DNA of 64,000 nucleotides from Halanaerobacter jeridensis (GTDB lineage: Bacteria; Bacillota; Halanaerobiia; Halobacteroidales; Halobacteroidaceae), in contig NZ_JAFBDQ010000002.1 of assembly GCF_016908315.1 (NCBI RefSeq), positions 1-64,000 on the forward strand, in the 5' to 3' direction. Each line of letters begins with the position of its first letter. The first letter of the stretch is position 1. A program made the position numbers and the translations under genes. The notes under the pieces are model-generated. The model saw only the letters and a program-made list of their open reading frames with translations. It had not been told where the DNA came from and ran no database searches. Shown here piece after piece: positions 1-8,982 of the stretch.

Positions 1-300
1 AAGAAAAAAGGACTTAAAGAACTTATTAAATTAATTGAAAGTAGGGAAATTGGAAGAATTGTAGTTAATTATAAAGATAGACTTATCAGATTTGGTTATG
101 AAATGTTTGAACAGATGTGCGAACTAAATGATGTCAAAATTGAAATAATAAATCATACTGAAGATAAAAGTTATCAAGAAGAATTAGTAGAGGATGTATT
201 GTCAATTATTACAGTATTTTCAGCTAAATTATATGGAAGTCGCAGTCATAAATTGAAAAAGATAAAGACAAGTAATAAAGAGTTATTTACTATTGATTAA
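1..300 (+). CDS. IS607-type serine recombinase, C-terminal part (cut by window edge)
   Basis: The reading frame is open from base 1 to the stop at 300, giving 99 residues with the N-terminus outside the window. The segments KDRLIRFGYEMFE and LVEDVLSIITVFSAKLYGSRSHK are typical of the small serine recombinases (TnpA) of IS607 elements, which move the element through a serine-DNA intermediate. The tnpB gene starts 28 bp downstream, the usual tnpA-tnpB order for this family. The catalytic serine and the MerR-like DNA-binding domain would lie in the missing part, so activity cannot be judged. Confidence 0.85.
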   Translation, partial: KKKGLKELIKLIESREIGRIVVNYKDRLIRFGYEMFEQMCELNDVKIEIINHTEDKSYQEELVEDVLSIITVFSAKLYGSRSHKLKKIKTSNKELFTID

Positions 301-328
301 ACATATTAAAGTTAAAGGAGAAGAATAG

Positions 329-1858
329 ATGCTGCGCACAAGCAAAATATTAATCAAAGATCAAGATTTTAAAGAATTTGCAATTGAGAAGGTATATCTA
401 ACCCGACATTTTGAAAATATGCTGCTTATTTTACTAGAGCAAGACTATAAACAAGAGATTGGAGATAAAAATTTGATTTCTAATCCCTATGTAATGAGAG
501 CAGTAATTAGAGATACCAAAGGTGGGAAATATGCTGAAAAAGTAGCTTATATGAAAGAAAAATATAAGGATCATGATCTAATGCAGGATTTAATTAAAGT
601 TGGAAAACAACTTAAAAAAGATAATCTTGTGATGACTATCAGAAAAGTAAAAGGTAATTTCCAATCTTTTTATACCAAAAATAAAAATAGTGATAGAAAA
701 GCAAAACCGCCCAAACCTAAAAGCTTATCTTCACTAAATCACTATACTCTTTTAATTGATAATGATAAAGGTCTAGGACTTTCTTATTTAAAGAAAGGTA
801 AAGACAAATTAGGTATCACTCTAGATCATGATAGAGGCAGACAATATATAAGAGTTAATCAGCAAAAGCTAAAACAGTTAGTGTATGGTGACCTAAATAA
901 CATTCAATCTATTAATTTACAGTATTCTAATGGTGAATTGTACTTATTAGTTACTTATCATCATAATAAAAAGGTACAAAATAATAAACCGCATAAGATT
1001 GCAGGTTTAGATATAGGGGTTAATAATCTAGCAGCAGTTTATATAGAGGATAAAGATAGTCCGAGTCTGATAGTAGATGGTAAGAAGTTCAAGAACTATA
1101 ATAGTCAATTCAATCGACAAATAGCTAAATTGTCTAACACTATTGATACTCTAGAATCTAAAGCTAAAAAGAAATATTTAAGAAAATATATAAATTTTCT
1201 CTTCGAAAAGAGAAATAGGTTTTTCTATGACCAATTTCATAAAGTCAGTAAAAGAATGTTGGAATACCTAGATAACCATAATGTAACTGAGCTGGTTATA
1301 TCATATACTCTTAATGAACTGAAAAACAATGGTAATTGCAATATGCAGAAAAAAACAAAGCAAAATTTTATCCAAATTCCATTCATTAAATTATTAGAAT
1401 ATCTAGAGTACAAAGCACAAGATTTTGGAATTGAAGTGACAGTTGTTGATGAAGGGTGTACATCAAAATCTAATTCATTTACTAAAGAAGTTTATAAAGC
1501 TAAATCATTACAAAAACAGATTAAAGATTTAAAACATCAACAAGATAAGACTGAATCTGATATTGAGTATCAAGAATATCAGCGTTTAATTGATGCTTAC
1601 AAGAAATTGTTGAAAAACTACAATTATTCAGGTAAGCGAGTTAAACGGGGGTTATATGTTGATAACAGCAATGATTTAGCAATAAATTCCGATATTAATG
1701 GAGCTAGAAATATTTTAAGATTAAGTCCCAATTATCAAGAGCAGAAATGTACTAATCTTTCTAAACTCTGTAATCCAATTAAAATAAATAGTGATTATGA
1801 ATTTGTTAAACTGCTTAAAGATAGCTGGGACTATGAAATTAAGAGAAAAGTAGTTTAA
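329..1858 (+). CDS. tnpB: TnpB-family RNA-guided nuclease of IS607-type element
   Basis: This is a 509-residue TnpB, the RNA-guided DNA endonuclease carried by IS605/IS607 elements. RuvC-I is visible as GLDIGVNNLAAV (Asp228) and RuvC-III as NSDINGARNIL (Asp455). The usual zinc-finger cysteines (CxxC...CxxC) between the last two motifs are absent. A charged coiled stretch and YSGKRVKRGLY occupy that place, which I recognise from a branch of TnpB proteins without the zinc ribbon. The second acidic residue is not in its usual IEDL context. D374/E375 in VVDEGCTSKSNSF are the best candidates for a relocated one. An SD (AAAGGAGAAG) precedes the ATG. It probably promotes retention of the element rather than transposition itself. 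Confidence 0.85.
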   Translation: MLRTSKILIKDQDFKEFAIEKVYLTRHFENMLLILLEQDYKQEIGDKNLISNPYVMRAVIRDTKGGKYAEKVAYMKEKYKDHDLMQDLIKVGKQLKKDNLVMTIRKVKGNFQSFYTKNKNSDRKAKPPKPKSLSSLNHYTLLIDNDKGLGLSYLKKGKDKLGITLDHDRGRQYIRVNQQKLKQLVYGDLNNIQSINLQYSNGELYLLVTYHHNKKVQNNKPHKIAGLDIGVNNLAAVYIEDKDSPSLIVDGKKFKNYNSQFNRQIAKLSNTIDTLESKAKKKYLRKYINFLFEKRNRFFYDQFHKVSKRMLEYLDNHNVTELVISYTLNELKNNGNCNMQKKTKQNFIQIPFIKLLEYLEYKAQDFGIEVTVVDEGCTSKSNSFTKEVYKAKSLQKQIKDLKHQQDKTESDIEYQEYQRLIDAYKKLLKNYNYSGKRVKRGLYVDNSNDLAINSDINGARNILRLSPNYQEQKCTNLSKLCNPIKINSDYEFVKLLKDSWDYEIKRKVV

Positions 1859-1959
1859 AAAGCACACCCGAGTCTTCTTTAAGATAGGGTTCGTGGATAA
1901 GAACACTGTAACTTTGGTGTTAACGCTGTAATCTACTCATTTGTTAATTTTGATTAGCT

Positions 1960-2274
1960 TTGAGCAGATATAAATCAGCGGAAAAGAGAAAAAAAGAGTA
2001 TCAACGTTTATTTGAAAAACTTAATGTAAAACAAATGAAATCTTATAACAAACAGCAAAGTATTTCCATGACTGCTTATTCTGTTGGTCTTAGTATTACA
2101 GGAGCAGCTAAAGGTTATAAGTATTGGGAAGAACCAGTACCTTCTCATTTGGATGTAGTAAAAAATTTGGATCAAGCCTATCAGAAAGAACGGGCTAAAG
2201 ATAAACCGCTAGCTTTTTATAAACTACGGCATTTAGAAGGAAATTGGTATTTGTCTTATAGTGTTGATGATTAA
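1960..2274 (+). pseudogene. Hypothetical protein fragment, probably cut by the IS607 insertion
   Basis: About 104 codons are open up to the stop at 2274. The only in-frame initiator is TTG at 1960, with no ribosome binding site before it, and the frame starts at the right end of the insertion element. The N-terminal part was therefore probably removed or displaced by the insertion. The residues (KRKKEYQRLFEKLNV..., ...SLSITGAAKGYKYWEEPVP...) match no family I recognise. The DUF4280 gene starts 20 bp downstream, so the intact gene was probably a partner or upstream member of that operon. A small intact gene with a weak TTG start is the alternative. Confidence 0.45.
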
Positions 2275-2293
2275 TTTAAAGAGGTGAGAAAAA

Positions 2294-3136
2294 ATGAAAA
2301 AAACGAAAGCATCATATATTCAGAAGACAAGTAAATATGAATTTAGGAAAGATACTGAGGGAAATTTAATTATTACTTATTATAATGGAGAGGAAAAATC
2401 TAAAGCAGTATGTATTGAAGGGTTTAAAGAAGGAGATTATGGATTATGGATAGAAAAAAAGCCTCTTTATTTTATAGAAAATGGGCAAATTGTTAGTACT
2501 GACACAGGTACAAGAGCTGGTATTAGTGAGGTCTTAGCATTAAAGGAAAATAAATTTTTAAAAGAAGAGAATAGAATTAAGAATGATTTTCTATGGATTC
2601 ATGATCAAGAGGTAATAGTTTTTCCTCATGATAAAGAACAGGGCCAAGCTAAAACTAAGCAGCAAAGTGAAGCAGTGGGCAGTCCAGCAAAAGCAAGTGG
2701 AGCTAGTGGAAAAGTTGCAAGTAGTAGTAATAAGGGGACTAAAGAGAAACAGGATAAAAATAATAATCAAGAAAAAGCTAATGACAGTTCTAATGGAGGT
2801 GCCCAACTGTATGTTTGTTCTGGAGCAGTGTTAAAATGCAGTTGTGGTGGTCGAACAAGTAATTTACAAGTGGTATCTGGTCATAATGCCAAAGTTTGCG
2901 GTAATTTAATTGCAAATATTATGGACCATCAGCCAATGACTAATGTGCCCTCTTTTGGGTATTGCAAAGATCCTAAAAATTCTTGTGTGCCTAATTTGCC
3001 TTCACCATGGACTAAAGTAAAAAAAGACGTCAAGGTTGGTCAGCATCCTGCTTTATTAGAAGGTTCTACCTTAACTTGTTCTAACGGAGGACAAATTGAA
3101 ATTGTGGATCCTGGACAGAGTATTCTCAAGGAATAG
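2294..3136 (+). CDS. PAAR-like DUF4280 domain protein
   Basis: This 280-residue protein starts at an ATG with SD GAGGTGAG. Residues 1-115 form an unrecognised N-terminal domain. Residues 120-172 are a low-complexity K/S/N/Q/G linker. Residues 173-278 carry a cysteine-rich C-terminal domain (VCSGAVLKCSCGG, MTNVPSFGYCKDPKNSCVPNLP, GSTLTCSNGGQIEI) that I recognise as DUF4280. This family resembles PAAR spike-tip proteins found next to contractile or polymorphic-toxin delivery genes. PAAR folds cap a spike and carry effectors, so the N-terminal extension may be cargo or an adaptor. No other secretion-system gene is in the window, so the role is inferred from the domain alone. Confidence 0.75.
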   Translation: MKKTKASYIQKTSKYEFRKDTEGNLIITYYNGEEKSKAVCIEGFKEGDYGLWIEKKPLYFIENGQIVSTDTGTRAGISEVLALKENKFLKEENRIKNDFLWIHDQEVIVFPHDKEQGQAKTKQQSEAVGSPAKASGASGKVASSSNKGTKEKQDKNNNQEKANDSSNGGAQLYVCSGAVLKCSCGGRTSNLQVVSGHNAKVCGNLIANIMDHQPMTNVPSFGYCKDPKNSCVPNLPSPWTKVKKDVKVGQHPALLEGSTLTCSNGGQIEIVDPGQSILKE

Positions 3137-3165
3137 TAAAGGACAAAAACTAGAAATTATATTGG

Positions 3166-3190
3166 TCGCCGCAAGGCGATTTTTTCTTTT
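3166..3190 (+). terminator. Rho-independent terminator after the DUF4280 gene
   Basis: A perfect 5-bp GC stem TCGCC/GGCGA closes on the tetraloop GCAA and is followed by a T-rich tract. It ends the transcript from the PAAR-like gene and separates it from the moxR operon. Confidence 0.85.
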
Positions 3191-3353
3191 TAATCAAATT
3201 TCCAATTTTGCTCACAAAATTTTCACAAATTAACTTTAAAATAATTATTGAGTCAGAGATTAGATTAATTTCTATATCTTAAAAAAGGAAAATCAAGGGA
3301 TAAATAGAATAATTTAAAGGGGTATTAATTATTTTTTAAAGGAGGCATTTTAA

Positions 3354-4328
3354 ATGGAGAAGAATCAAATAAATGAAAAAGTGCAGGACAAAGCAGCAGT
3401 AGTAGAGGAAATCAAAGCAGAGATTGGTAAAGTAATTATTGGCCAAGAGTATATGGTGGACCGCATTTTAATTGCTATTTTTACAGGGGGACATATTCTC
3501 TTAGAAGGAGTACCAGATTTAGCTAAATCTTTAACGGCTAATATTACGGCTCGGATATTGGGAATAGACTATAAACGGATTCAGTTTACGCCTGATTTAT
3601 TACCGGCAGATGTGGTAGGAACAGAAATTTATAACCATAACGCAGGAGAATTCACCACAGAAAAAGGGCCAATTTTCAGTAATCTGATTCTAGCAGATGA
3701 GATTAATCGAGCTCCGGCGAAGGTACAGTCAGCATTATTAGAAGCGATGCAGGAAAAGCAGGTTACGATTGGCGATGAGACATATACTTTGGACAAACCA
3801 TTTTTCGTATTAGCAACGCAAAATCCTTTAGAACAGCAGGGTACATATCCACTACCAGAAGCACAGCAGGATCGTTTCATGTTGAAACTAACGATTGATT
3901 ATCCAGCTAAGCAGGAAGAGAAAGAGATTATTAATCGCTTTACGACAACAGGAAAAAATAATTTAGATAAATTTACTTTAAAGAAAATAGTTACTAAAGA
4001 AGAGATTTTAGAACTACAGGAGTTAGTAAAAGATATTTATGTTGATGAGAATTTAAAAGATTATGTCTTAGATATTATCTTCAAGACTAGAGAAGATTCA
4101 GAATATATTTCTTGTGGAGCTTCACCGCGAGCTTCAATTAATCTAATTTTAGCAGCTAAAGGAAAAGCATTTTTAGAAGGGCGGGGTTATGTAGTGCCTG
4201 AAGATATCAAAGAAGTAGTTTATGATGTCTTAAGACACCGGATTTTACTGAGTTATGAAGCCGAAGCAGAAGGGGTGACGCAGGAAGATATTATTTATGA
4301 TATTTTGGAGAGCGTTAATCTGCCGTAA
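3354..4328 (+). CDS. MoxR-family AAA+ ATPase
   Basis: This 324-residue AAA_3 ATPase is of the MoxR type, proposed to act as a chaperone for metal-site or complex assembly with DUF58 and VWA partners. The P-loop is GVPDLAKS (residues 52-59), where most family members read GVPG(L/V)(A/G)KT. Walker B is LILADEINRAP (110-120), followed by PAKVQSALLEAMQE. The C-terminal lid occupies about 225-324. The SD AAAGGAGG lies 9 nt before the ATG. It heads a co-directional set of seven genes (DUF58, DUF4381-like, batA, batB, TPR, batD) and so is the ATPase of a Bat-type system. The aspartate in the P-loop is unusual but leaves the Lys-Ser pair intact. Confidence 0.9.
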   Translation: MEKNQINEKVQDKAAVVEEIKAEIGKVIIGQEYMVDRILIAIFTGGHILLEGVPDLAKSLTANITARILGIDYKRIQFTPDLLPADVVGTEIYNHNAGEFTTEKGPIFSNLILADEINRAPAKVQSALLEAMQEKQVTIGDETYTLDKPFFVLATQNPLEQQGTYPLPEAQQDRFMLKLTIDYPAKQEEKEIINRFTTTGKNNLDKFTLKKIVTKEEILELQELVKDIYVDENLKDYVLDIIFKTREDSEYISCGASPRASINLILAAKGKAFLEGRGYVVPEDIKEVVYDVLRHRILLSYEAEAEGVTQEDIIYDILESVNLP

Positions 4329-4404
4329 ACTACAGTAAATAGTAACTAGTAATCAGTAATGAGTGAAAGTCAGACAGCTAAAATGAGGTTCTGGAGGTGT
4401 GAGT

Positions 4405-5226
4405 ATGATTTCTCAAGATCTGATTGATAAGATTCGTAAAATAGAGATTAAGTCCAATAAATTAGTCGAAGAGATTTTTTCGGGTGAATATAAATCAACG
4501 TTTAAGGGCAAAGGGTTAGAATTCAAAGAAATTAGAGAATATTATCCTGGTGATGATGTGCGGACGATTGATTGGAATGTTACCGCGCGGCAGAATAAAC
4601 CTTATGTTAAACAGTTTCAAGAAGAACGGGAACTCAATATGTTTTTATTGATTGATATGTCTAACTCAACTAATTTTGGGCAGAAGAAAGAATTAATTGC
4701 TGAAATAGGAGCGACTTTGGCTTTTTCAGCGATTCAAAATAATGACCGTGTGGGCAGTATTTTATTTACTGACCAAGTTGAAGAAATGATTCCTTCAGGT
4801 AAGGGAAAGAAGCATGTCTTAGCAATTATTGAAGAAATATTAGATTTTACTCCCGAGCATCAGGGGACAGATATTGCTCAAGCTTTAGAGTATTTTAATA
4901 AGGTTGAAAAGAAACGGAGTATTGTCTTTTTAATTTCTGATTTTTTAACTAAAGATTATCAAAAGGAGTTACAAATCACTGATCAAAAACATGACTTAGT
5001 GTTGATTAGAGTATTAGATAAAGGAGAAGAGAAACTACCGCAGGGGGCTATTTTTGAGTTTGAGGATTTAGAAACAGGGGAGACTATTGTGGTAGATAAT
5101 TTAAGAGAGGCTCAAGAATTAAAATCTAATGCCAATCTTCCCCAAAGAAATTTAATTGATATTTATACTGATCAAGATTTTGTGATTCCCTTACAGCAAT
5201 TCTTCAAAAGGAGAATGGGCAAATGA
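4405..5226 (+). CDS. DUF58 domain protein
   Basis: The start is taken at ATG 4405, not the in-frame GTG at 4399, because the SD GGAGGTG ends just before it; this gives 273 residues. The DUF58 signature is clear: KGLEFKEIREYYPGDD, VRTIDWNVTARQ and YVKQFQEERELNMFLLID, followed by a VWA-like fold with a metal-site-like DMSNSTN. DUF58 proteins are encoded next to MoxR ATPases and are thought to be their adaptors or substrates. The last codons overlap the next gene by 4 bp (ATGA), implying translational coupling. The exact biochemical role is unknown for the family. Confidence 0.88.
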   Translation: MISQDLIDKIRKIEIKSNKLVEEIFSGEYKSTFKGKGLEFKEIREYYPGDDVRTIDWNVTARQNKPYVKQFQEERELNMFLLIDMSNSTNFGQKKELIAEIGATLAFSAIQNNDRVGSILFTDQVEEMIPSGKGKKHVLAIIEEILDFTPEHQGTDIAQALEYFNKVEKKRSIVFLISDFLTKDYQKELQITDQKHDLVLIRVLDKGEEKLPQGAIFEFEDLETGETIVVDNLREAQELKSNANLPQRNLIDIYTDQDFVIPLQQFFKRRMGK

Positions 5227-6011
5227 GAGTAAATAAAATCCTACTAATTGGTCTATTATGTTTGTTGTTGTTGGGAACTATGAGTGGGCTAAGTCAAGCA
5301 GAACAGCGTGATATTTATATTGGTGATTTAATCAAACTACAAATTGCAGGTAATGTAGCACCAGAGGAGATTAAAGAGAAGTTTAGTGAGTTTGAAATAG
5401 TTGATTTAGAGCAGCAGGAAAGTGGTTATCAATTAACTGTTAGAACTTTTGCACTGGGCCAAAAAGTTGTGCAGTTAGGAGATAAAAAGATTAGAATTGA
5501 TGTTAAGTCGACTCTTGATAAATATAAAGAGCGGCAGAAAGTATTTGCAGGAGATTTAAAGGTTCAAGAACCCGACTTCAAATGGCAGTGGAGCTATTTG
5601 TTGTATGTGCTGGGAGCTCTCGTTATTATCATTGCTAGTTATTACATCTGGCAGTGGTGGAAGAATAGGGCGCAAGAAGAAGTAACACCTTATCAATCCT
5701 TCCAGCAGCGATTAACTGCAGCAGCTGAAGCTGAGGATTATTTTGTGGCATTAACTTATGCCTTAAAACGTTATTTAGAACAGACTTTTAACTGCCGGAT
5801 TATCGGTAAGACTTCGACTGAGATTATAGCAGAGGTAGAAGAAATTTCTGCTTTAGAAGAGCACTTAGCAGCATTAGAAGATTGGCTGCAGCAGGTTGAT
5901 TATTATAAATATACTACAGCAGAAGCTGATGGAGAAGAGCAAGAGAAATTAGCAGCTGAATTAAAGAAAATAGTAGACGAAATCGAAAAGCAGGAACAGG
6001 TGGTGAAATGA
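5223..6011 (+). CDS. Membrane protein with N-terminal signal, DUF4381-like Bat-operon member
   Basis: This 262-residue protein has a signal peptide (MRVNKILLIGLLCLLLLGTM...SQA) and a short extracytoplasmic domain (about 25-120). One membrane segment follows at 127-147 (LLYVLGALVIIIASYYIWQWW) and then a soluble helical domain (about 155-262). The size, topology and place between DUF58 and batA fit the DUF4381-type proteins of Bat operons, but the sequence match is by eye and moderate. It overlaps both neighbours by 4 bp. It probably anchors or bridges the Bat VWA proteins in the membrane. Confidence 0.65.
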   Translation: MRVNKILLIGLLCLLLLGTMSGLSQAEQRDIYIGDLIKLQIAGNVAPEEIKEKFSEFEIVDLEQQESGYQLTVRTFALGQKVVQLGDKKIRIDVKSTLDKYKERQKVFAGDLKVQEPDFKWQWSYLLYVLGALVIIIASYYIWQWWKNRAQEEVTPYQSFQQRLTAAAEAEDYFVALTYALKRYLEQTFNCRIIGKTSTEIIAEVEEISALEEHLAALEDWLQQVDYYKYTTAEADGEEQEKLAAELKKIVDEIEKQEQVVK

Positions 6012-6979
6012 TGTTTAGATTTTTACACTGGTACTGGCTATTACTAATTCCAGTTATCATTTATATATTTTTTAAAACTCAAGGGCAGGGCCAACTTAAA
6101 TTTTCGAGTCTGCAGTTATTTGAAGATACGGGAATAAAAAAGACTTACAAACATAAAATCGGTAAATATTTAATCTTAATCGGGTTGATATTATTAGTTG
6201 TAGCGTTAGCTCGACCGCAATCAGGCGAAAGATTAAAAAATATCAAGAAAGAAGGGCTAGATATTGTTTTGACTTTAGATGTGTCTGAAAGTATGCGTTC
6301 AGTAGATTTTGACCCTAATCGCTTAGAGGTGGCTAAAAAAGTAGCCAATAATTTTATTACTAAACGACCTACTGATCGTTTAGGATTAGTTATCTTTTCT
6401 GGTACGGCTTATACCAGGATTCCCCTTACTTTAGATCATAATATTTTAGAAAGATCTTTAGAGAAAATAACTACTAGTGATGTTAATCAAGAAGGGACCG
6501 CGATTGGGATGGGGATTTCGATTGCAGTTAACCGCTTAAAAAAGAGTGATGCTGAGTCGAAAGTAATTATCTTATTAACTGATGGAGAAAATAATGCCGG
6601 GCAGATAAATCCTACTACTGCTGCCGGCTTAGCTCAAGAAATGGATATTAAGGTGTATACGATTGGTGTGGGTAGTAATGAAACTATTTTGCCTGTAGAA
6701 GTAATGGGCCAAACGCGCTATCGGAAGTACGAAGGTGGTCTGGATGAAGAATTATTAACTGATATTGCCCAGCAGACTGGTGGTAAGTATTTTAGAGCTA
6801 AAGATAAAGATGCATTACAAGAGATATTTAATAAAATAAATAAGTTAGAAAAAACAGAGTTTAAGGATAATAATTATTTTCAGTATCATGAATTAGCTTA
6901 TGGCTTTATTAAGGCAGCATTATTATTTATCTTAGTGGGAATCTTCTTAGACCGCTATTTATTCCTGAAAATACCGTAA
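6008..6979 (+). CDS. batA: BatA-type VWA membrane protein
   Basis: This 323-residue protein has two N-terminal membrane segments (about 6-22 and 54-70), a von Willebrand A domain and a C-terminal membrane segment (about 297-318). The metal-ion-dependent adhesion site DxSxS is LDVSESM with Asp91, Ser93 and Ser95, completed by the downstream GTAIG and LLTDGEN. This is the layout of BatA, named for Bacteroides aerotolerance, which works in the cytoplasmic membrane facing the periplasm. It overlaps its upstream neighbour by 4 bp, and batB follows. Role in stress tolerance is family knowledge, not shown here. Confidence 0.85.
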   Translation: MMFRFLHWYWLLLIPVIIYIFFKTQGQGQLKFSSLQLFEDTGIKKTYKHKIGKYLILIGLILLVVALARPQSGERLKNIKKEGLDIVLTLDVSESMRSVDFDPNRLEVAKKVANNFITKRPTDRLGLVIFSGTAYTRIPLTLDHNILERSLEKITTSDVNQEGTAIGMGISIAVNRLKKSDAESKVIILLTDGENNAGQINPTTAAGLAQEMDIKVYTIGVGSNETILPVEVMGQTRYRKYEGGLDEELLTDIAQQTGGKYFRAKDKDALQEIFNKINKLEKTEFKDNNYFQYHELAYGFIKAALLFILVGIFLDRYLFLKIP

Positions 6980-7015
6980 TTTAGTGAGTAGGAGAGAGTG
7001 AGGAGGCATCAAAAT

Positions 7016-7993
7016 ATGGACTGGAGTCAAGTTGAATTTAGTGAACTAAGCAATGCTGTGTATTGTCTAATCCCGCTGTTAGTTTTAATAACCTTAGTTT
7101 TTGCCTACCGTAAACGGGATAGAATTATCGAGCAATTGCAGTGGGGTTTAAAATATAAATTTAAGATTTTAAAGCCGGCCTTGATTGTTCTAGGGTTGGG
7201 ATTAATAGTTTTTTCTTTATTAGGACCGCAGATGTTAGAAGGTTATCAGGAAGTTGAACAGAAAGGACTTGATATTTATCTAGTAGTCGACACTTCTAAA
7301 AGTATGTTGGCCCAAGATGTAAAACCGAGTCGACTACAGCGGGCCAAGAAAGGAATCGAACAGTTAATTGATTCTTTAGATGGAGATAGAGTCGGATTCA
7401 TTCCTTTTTCCTCTGATGCCTATATTCAAATGCCGCTGACCAGTGATTATCATTTAGCTAAAATGTTTTTAGAAGTTATTGATACTAATATGATAGCAGG
7501 CGGTGGGACAGATATAGCTGCAGCTATTAATTTAGCTAAGAATTCTTTTGACCGCTCAGCTCAAGGGGAAAAAGTGATTGTAATTTTTAGTGATGGGGAA
7601 GTACATAATCCGGAAGGAATTAAAGCTGCTCGTAAGATTAAGAATACCAAAATTTATACAGTTGGTGTTGGAACTAAGCAAGGCGGTTTGATTCCTCAAT
7701 ATAATGCTCAAGGAGAGAAAGTTGGCTATAAAAAAGATAATACAGGGCAGTATGTTAATTCTAAATTAAAGCAAGCCACGTTAGAGAAGATTGCCGGGCA
7801 GGGCAGCGGAAAATTTTATCGACTGGATTTGCAAAATCGAGCGATTGATAAATTGATTGAGCAAATTGAACAGCTGCAAAAAAGAAAATTAGGTACAGAT
7901 AGAATTAAGAAGTTTAGGCAATTATATCAATACTTTTTAGGAGCAGGATTATTGTTGATTGGTTATTTCTTGCCTGAGCGAGGTGAGAAATGA
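7016..7993 (+). CDS. batB: BatB-type VWA membrane protein
   Basis: The start is placed at ATG 7016, nine bases after AGGAGG. The upstream in-frame GTG at 6998 lies before that SD. The 325-residue product has membrane segments near 15-31 and 52-70, a VWA domain with MIDAS VDTSKSM (Asp92, Ser94, Ser96) and IFSDGE, and a C-terminal membrane helix followed by a charged tail. It is a paralogue of the preceding batA, as in canonical batABCDE clusters. A 4-bp overlap links it to the TPR gene. Confidence 0.85.
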   Translation: MDWSQVEFSELSNAVYCLIPLLVLITLVFAYRKRDRIIEQLQWGLKYKFKILKPALIVLGLGLIVFSLLGPQMLEGYQEVEQKGLDIYLVVDTSKSMLAQDVKPSRLQRAKKGIEQLIDSLDGDRVGFIPFSSDAYIQMPLTSDYHLAKMFLEVIDTNMIAGGGTDIAAAINLAKNSFDRSAQGEKVIVIFSDGEVHNPEGIKAARKIKNTKIYTVGVGTKQGGLIPQYNAQGEKVGYKKDNTGQYVNSKLKQATLEKIAGQGSGKFYRLDLQNRAIDKLIEQIEQLQKRKLGTDRIKKFRQLYQYFLGAGLLLIGYFLPERGEK

Positions 7994-8946
7994 TGAAAAG
8001 AATTTTGATTGTGGGTCTGATGTTGTTCTTAATAATTACTATGATTGGTTGTCAAAGTGAAGAGCAAGCAAGACAGTTTTTTAAAGCAGGTAATCAATTA
8101 TATCAAAGCGGGAAGTATAAAGAAGCAGTTAAAAAATATCAGCAGGCTTTAAAGTCTGATTCTGCCAATCCTAAGCTGCATTATAATGCGGCTAATAGTT
8201 TCTATCAATTAGAAGAATATGAGTCAGCAGCTAAACATTATCAAAAATCAGCTGCTAGCTTAAATCGTTATTTAAACTTGGGTAATGCCTATAAAAAGAG
8301 TGGAGATCAACAAAAATCACTGCAGAAAAAGATGAAGTTCTATCAACAGGCAGTTGATACTTATCAGCAGGGGATTAAAGAGTATCCTCAAGCAGAAAAA
8401 TTGAAGTTTAATTATGAATTTACTAAGCAGTTATTAGAAAAATTACAGCAAGAGCAGAAGAAAAATAAGGATAAGTCTAAGCCTGAGTCTAAGCAAGACC
8501 AAGAGCAAAAAGAACAGTCGCAGAAAAAGGATAAGTCTAAGTCTGAGTCTAAGTCTAAGGATAAGTCTAAGCAAAACAATAAACAAAATCAAGAGCAGGA
8601 AAAGAATAAACAAGATAAGGAAAAACAAGAGTCACAACAAAATAACAATCAAGATCAACAGCAGCAAGATGAAAGTAAAAATTCGCAAAATAAAGAACAG
8701 CAAAAAAGTAAGCAGCAGAATAATAAAAGTCAGTCTGCTGATAAAGAGAATCAGAAGCAGAAAAAGTCTTCTCAGCAGCAAGCTAAACCAGGAGAGCAGA
8801 AGAAACAGAAAATTGACGAAAAAAAATTAAAAGAAGCCTTAAAAATTCTTAGAATGCTCGAGCAGGAAGAGGAAGATAGTCTTAAGAATAACCAAAAAGT
8901 AAAAGATGAACAGCAGCAAAAAGATGATAACAGTCAAGATTGGTAG
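7990..8946 (+). CDS. TPR lipoprotein with extreme K/Q/S-rich tail (BatC/BatE-like)
   Basis: This 318-residue protein has a lipoprotein signal ending in the lipobox MIGC (Cys21). Tetratricopeptide repeats follow at about 28-145 (FFKAGNQLYQSGKYKEAVKKYQ, LHYNAANSFYQLEEYESAAKHY). Residues 150-275 are almost only K, Q, S, E, D and N, encoded by short repeats such as AAGTCT. TPR lipoproteins of this kind are the BatC/BatE members of Bat operons and probably scaffold the VWA proteins at the membrane surface. The tail is likely disordered and prone to length variation. Confidence 0.82.
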   Translation: MMKRILIVGLMLFLIITMIGCQSEEQARQFFKAGNQLYQSGKYKEAVKKYQQALKSDSANPKLHYNAANSFYQLEEYESAAKHYQKSAASLNRYLNLGNAYKKSGDQQKSLQKKMKFYQQAVDTYQQGIKEYPQAEKLKFNYEFTKQLLEKLQQEQKKNKDKSKPESKQDQEQKEQSQKKDKSKSESKSKDKSKQNNKQNQEQEKNKQDKEKQESQQNNNQDQQQQDESKNSQNKEQQKSKQQNNKSQSADKENQKQKKSSQQQAKPGEQKKQKIDEKKLKEALKILRMLEQEEEDSLKNNQKVKDEQQQKDDNSQDW

Positions 8947-8982
8947 AGTTAATAGCGGCGAAGTTTGAAGGAGGGTGGAGAA

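Larger units (their letters stand above)
1..1957 (+). mobile_element. IS607-family insertion sequence, right part
   Basis: The serine recombinase, tnpB and about 100 bp of non-coding right end form one element whose left end is outside the window. The 1859-1957 segment after tnpB is where IS605/IS607 elements encode the 3' part of the guide (omega) RNA. In that model the guide is the flanking DNA just beyond the right end. The exact right end is inferred only from where an open frame unrelated to the element begins, near 1957-1960. No target duplication can be tested because the left junction is missing. Confidence 0.6.

Noticed and set aside
1-1957. IS200/IS605 element with a Y1 tyrosine transposase
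   Set aside because: The upstream partner is a serine recombinase fragment (IS607 type), not a Y1 HUH transposase.
8443-8810. Minus-strand leucine-rich ORF and tandem repeat within the TPR gene
   Set aside because: It is the shadow of the lysine/glutamine codons of the plus-strand gene; the repeats are low-complexity coding sequence.
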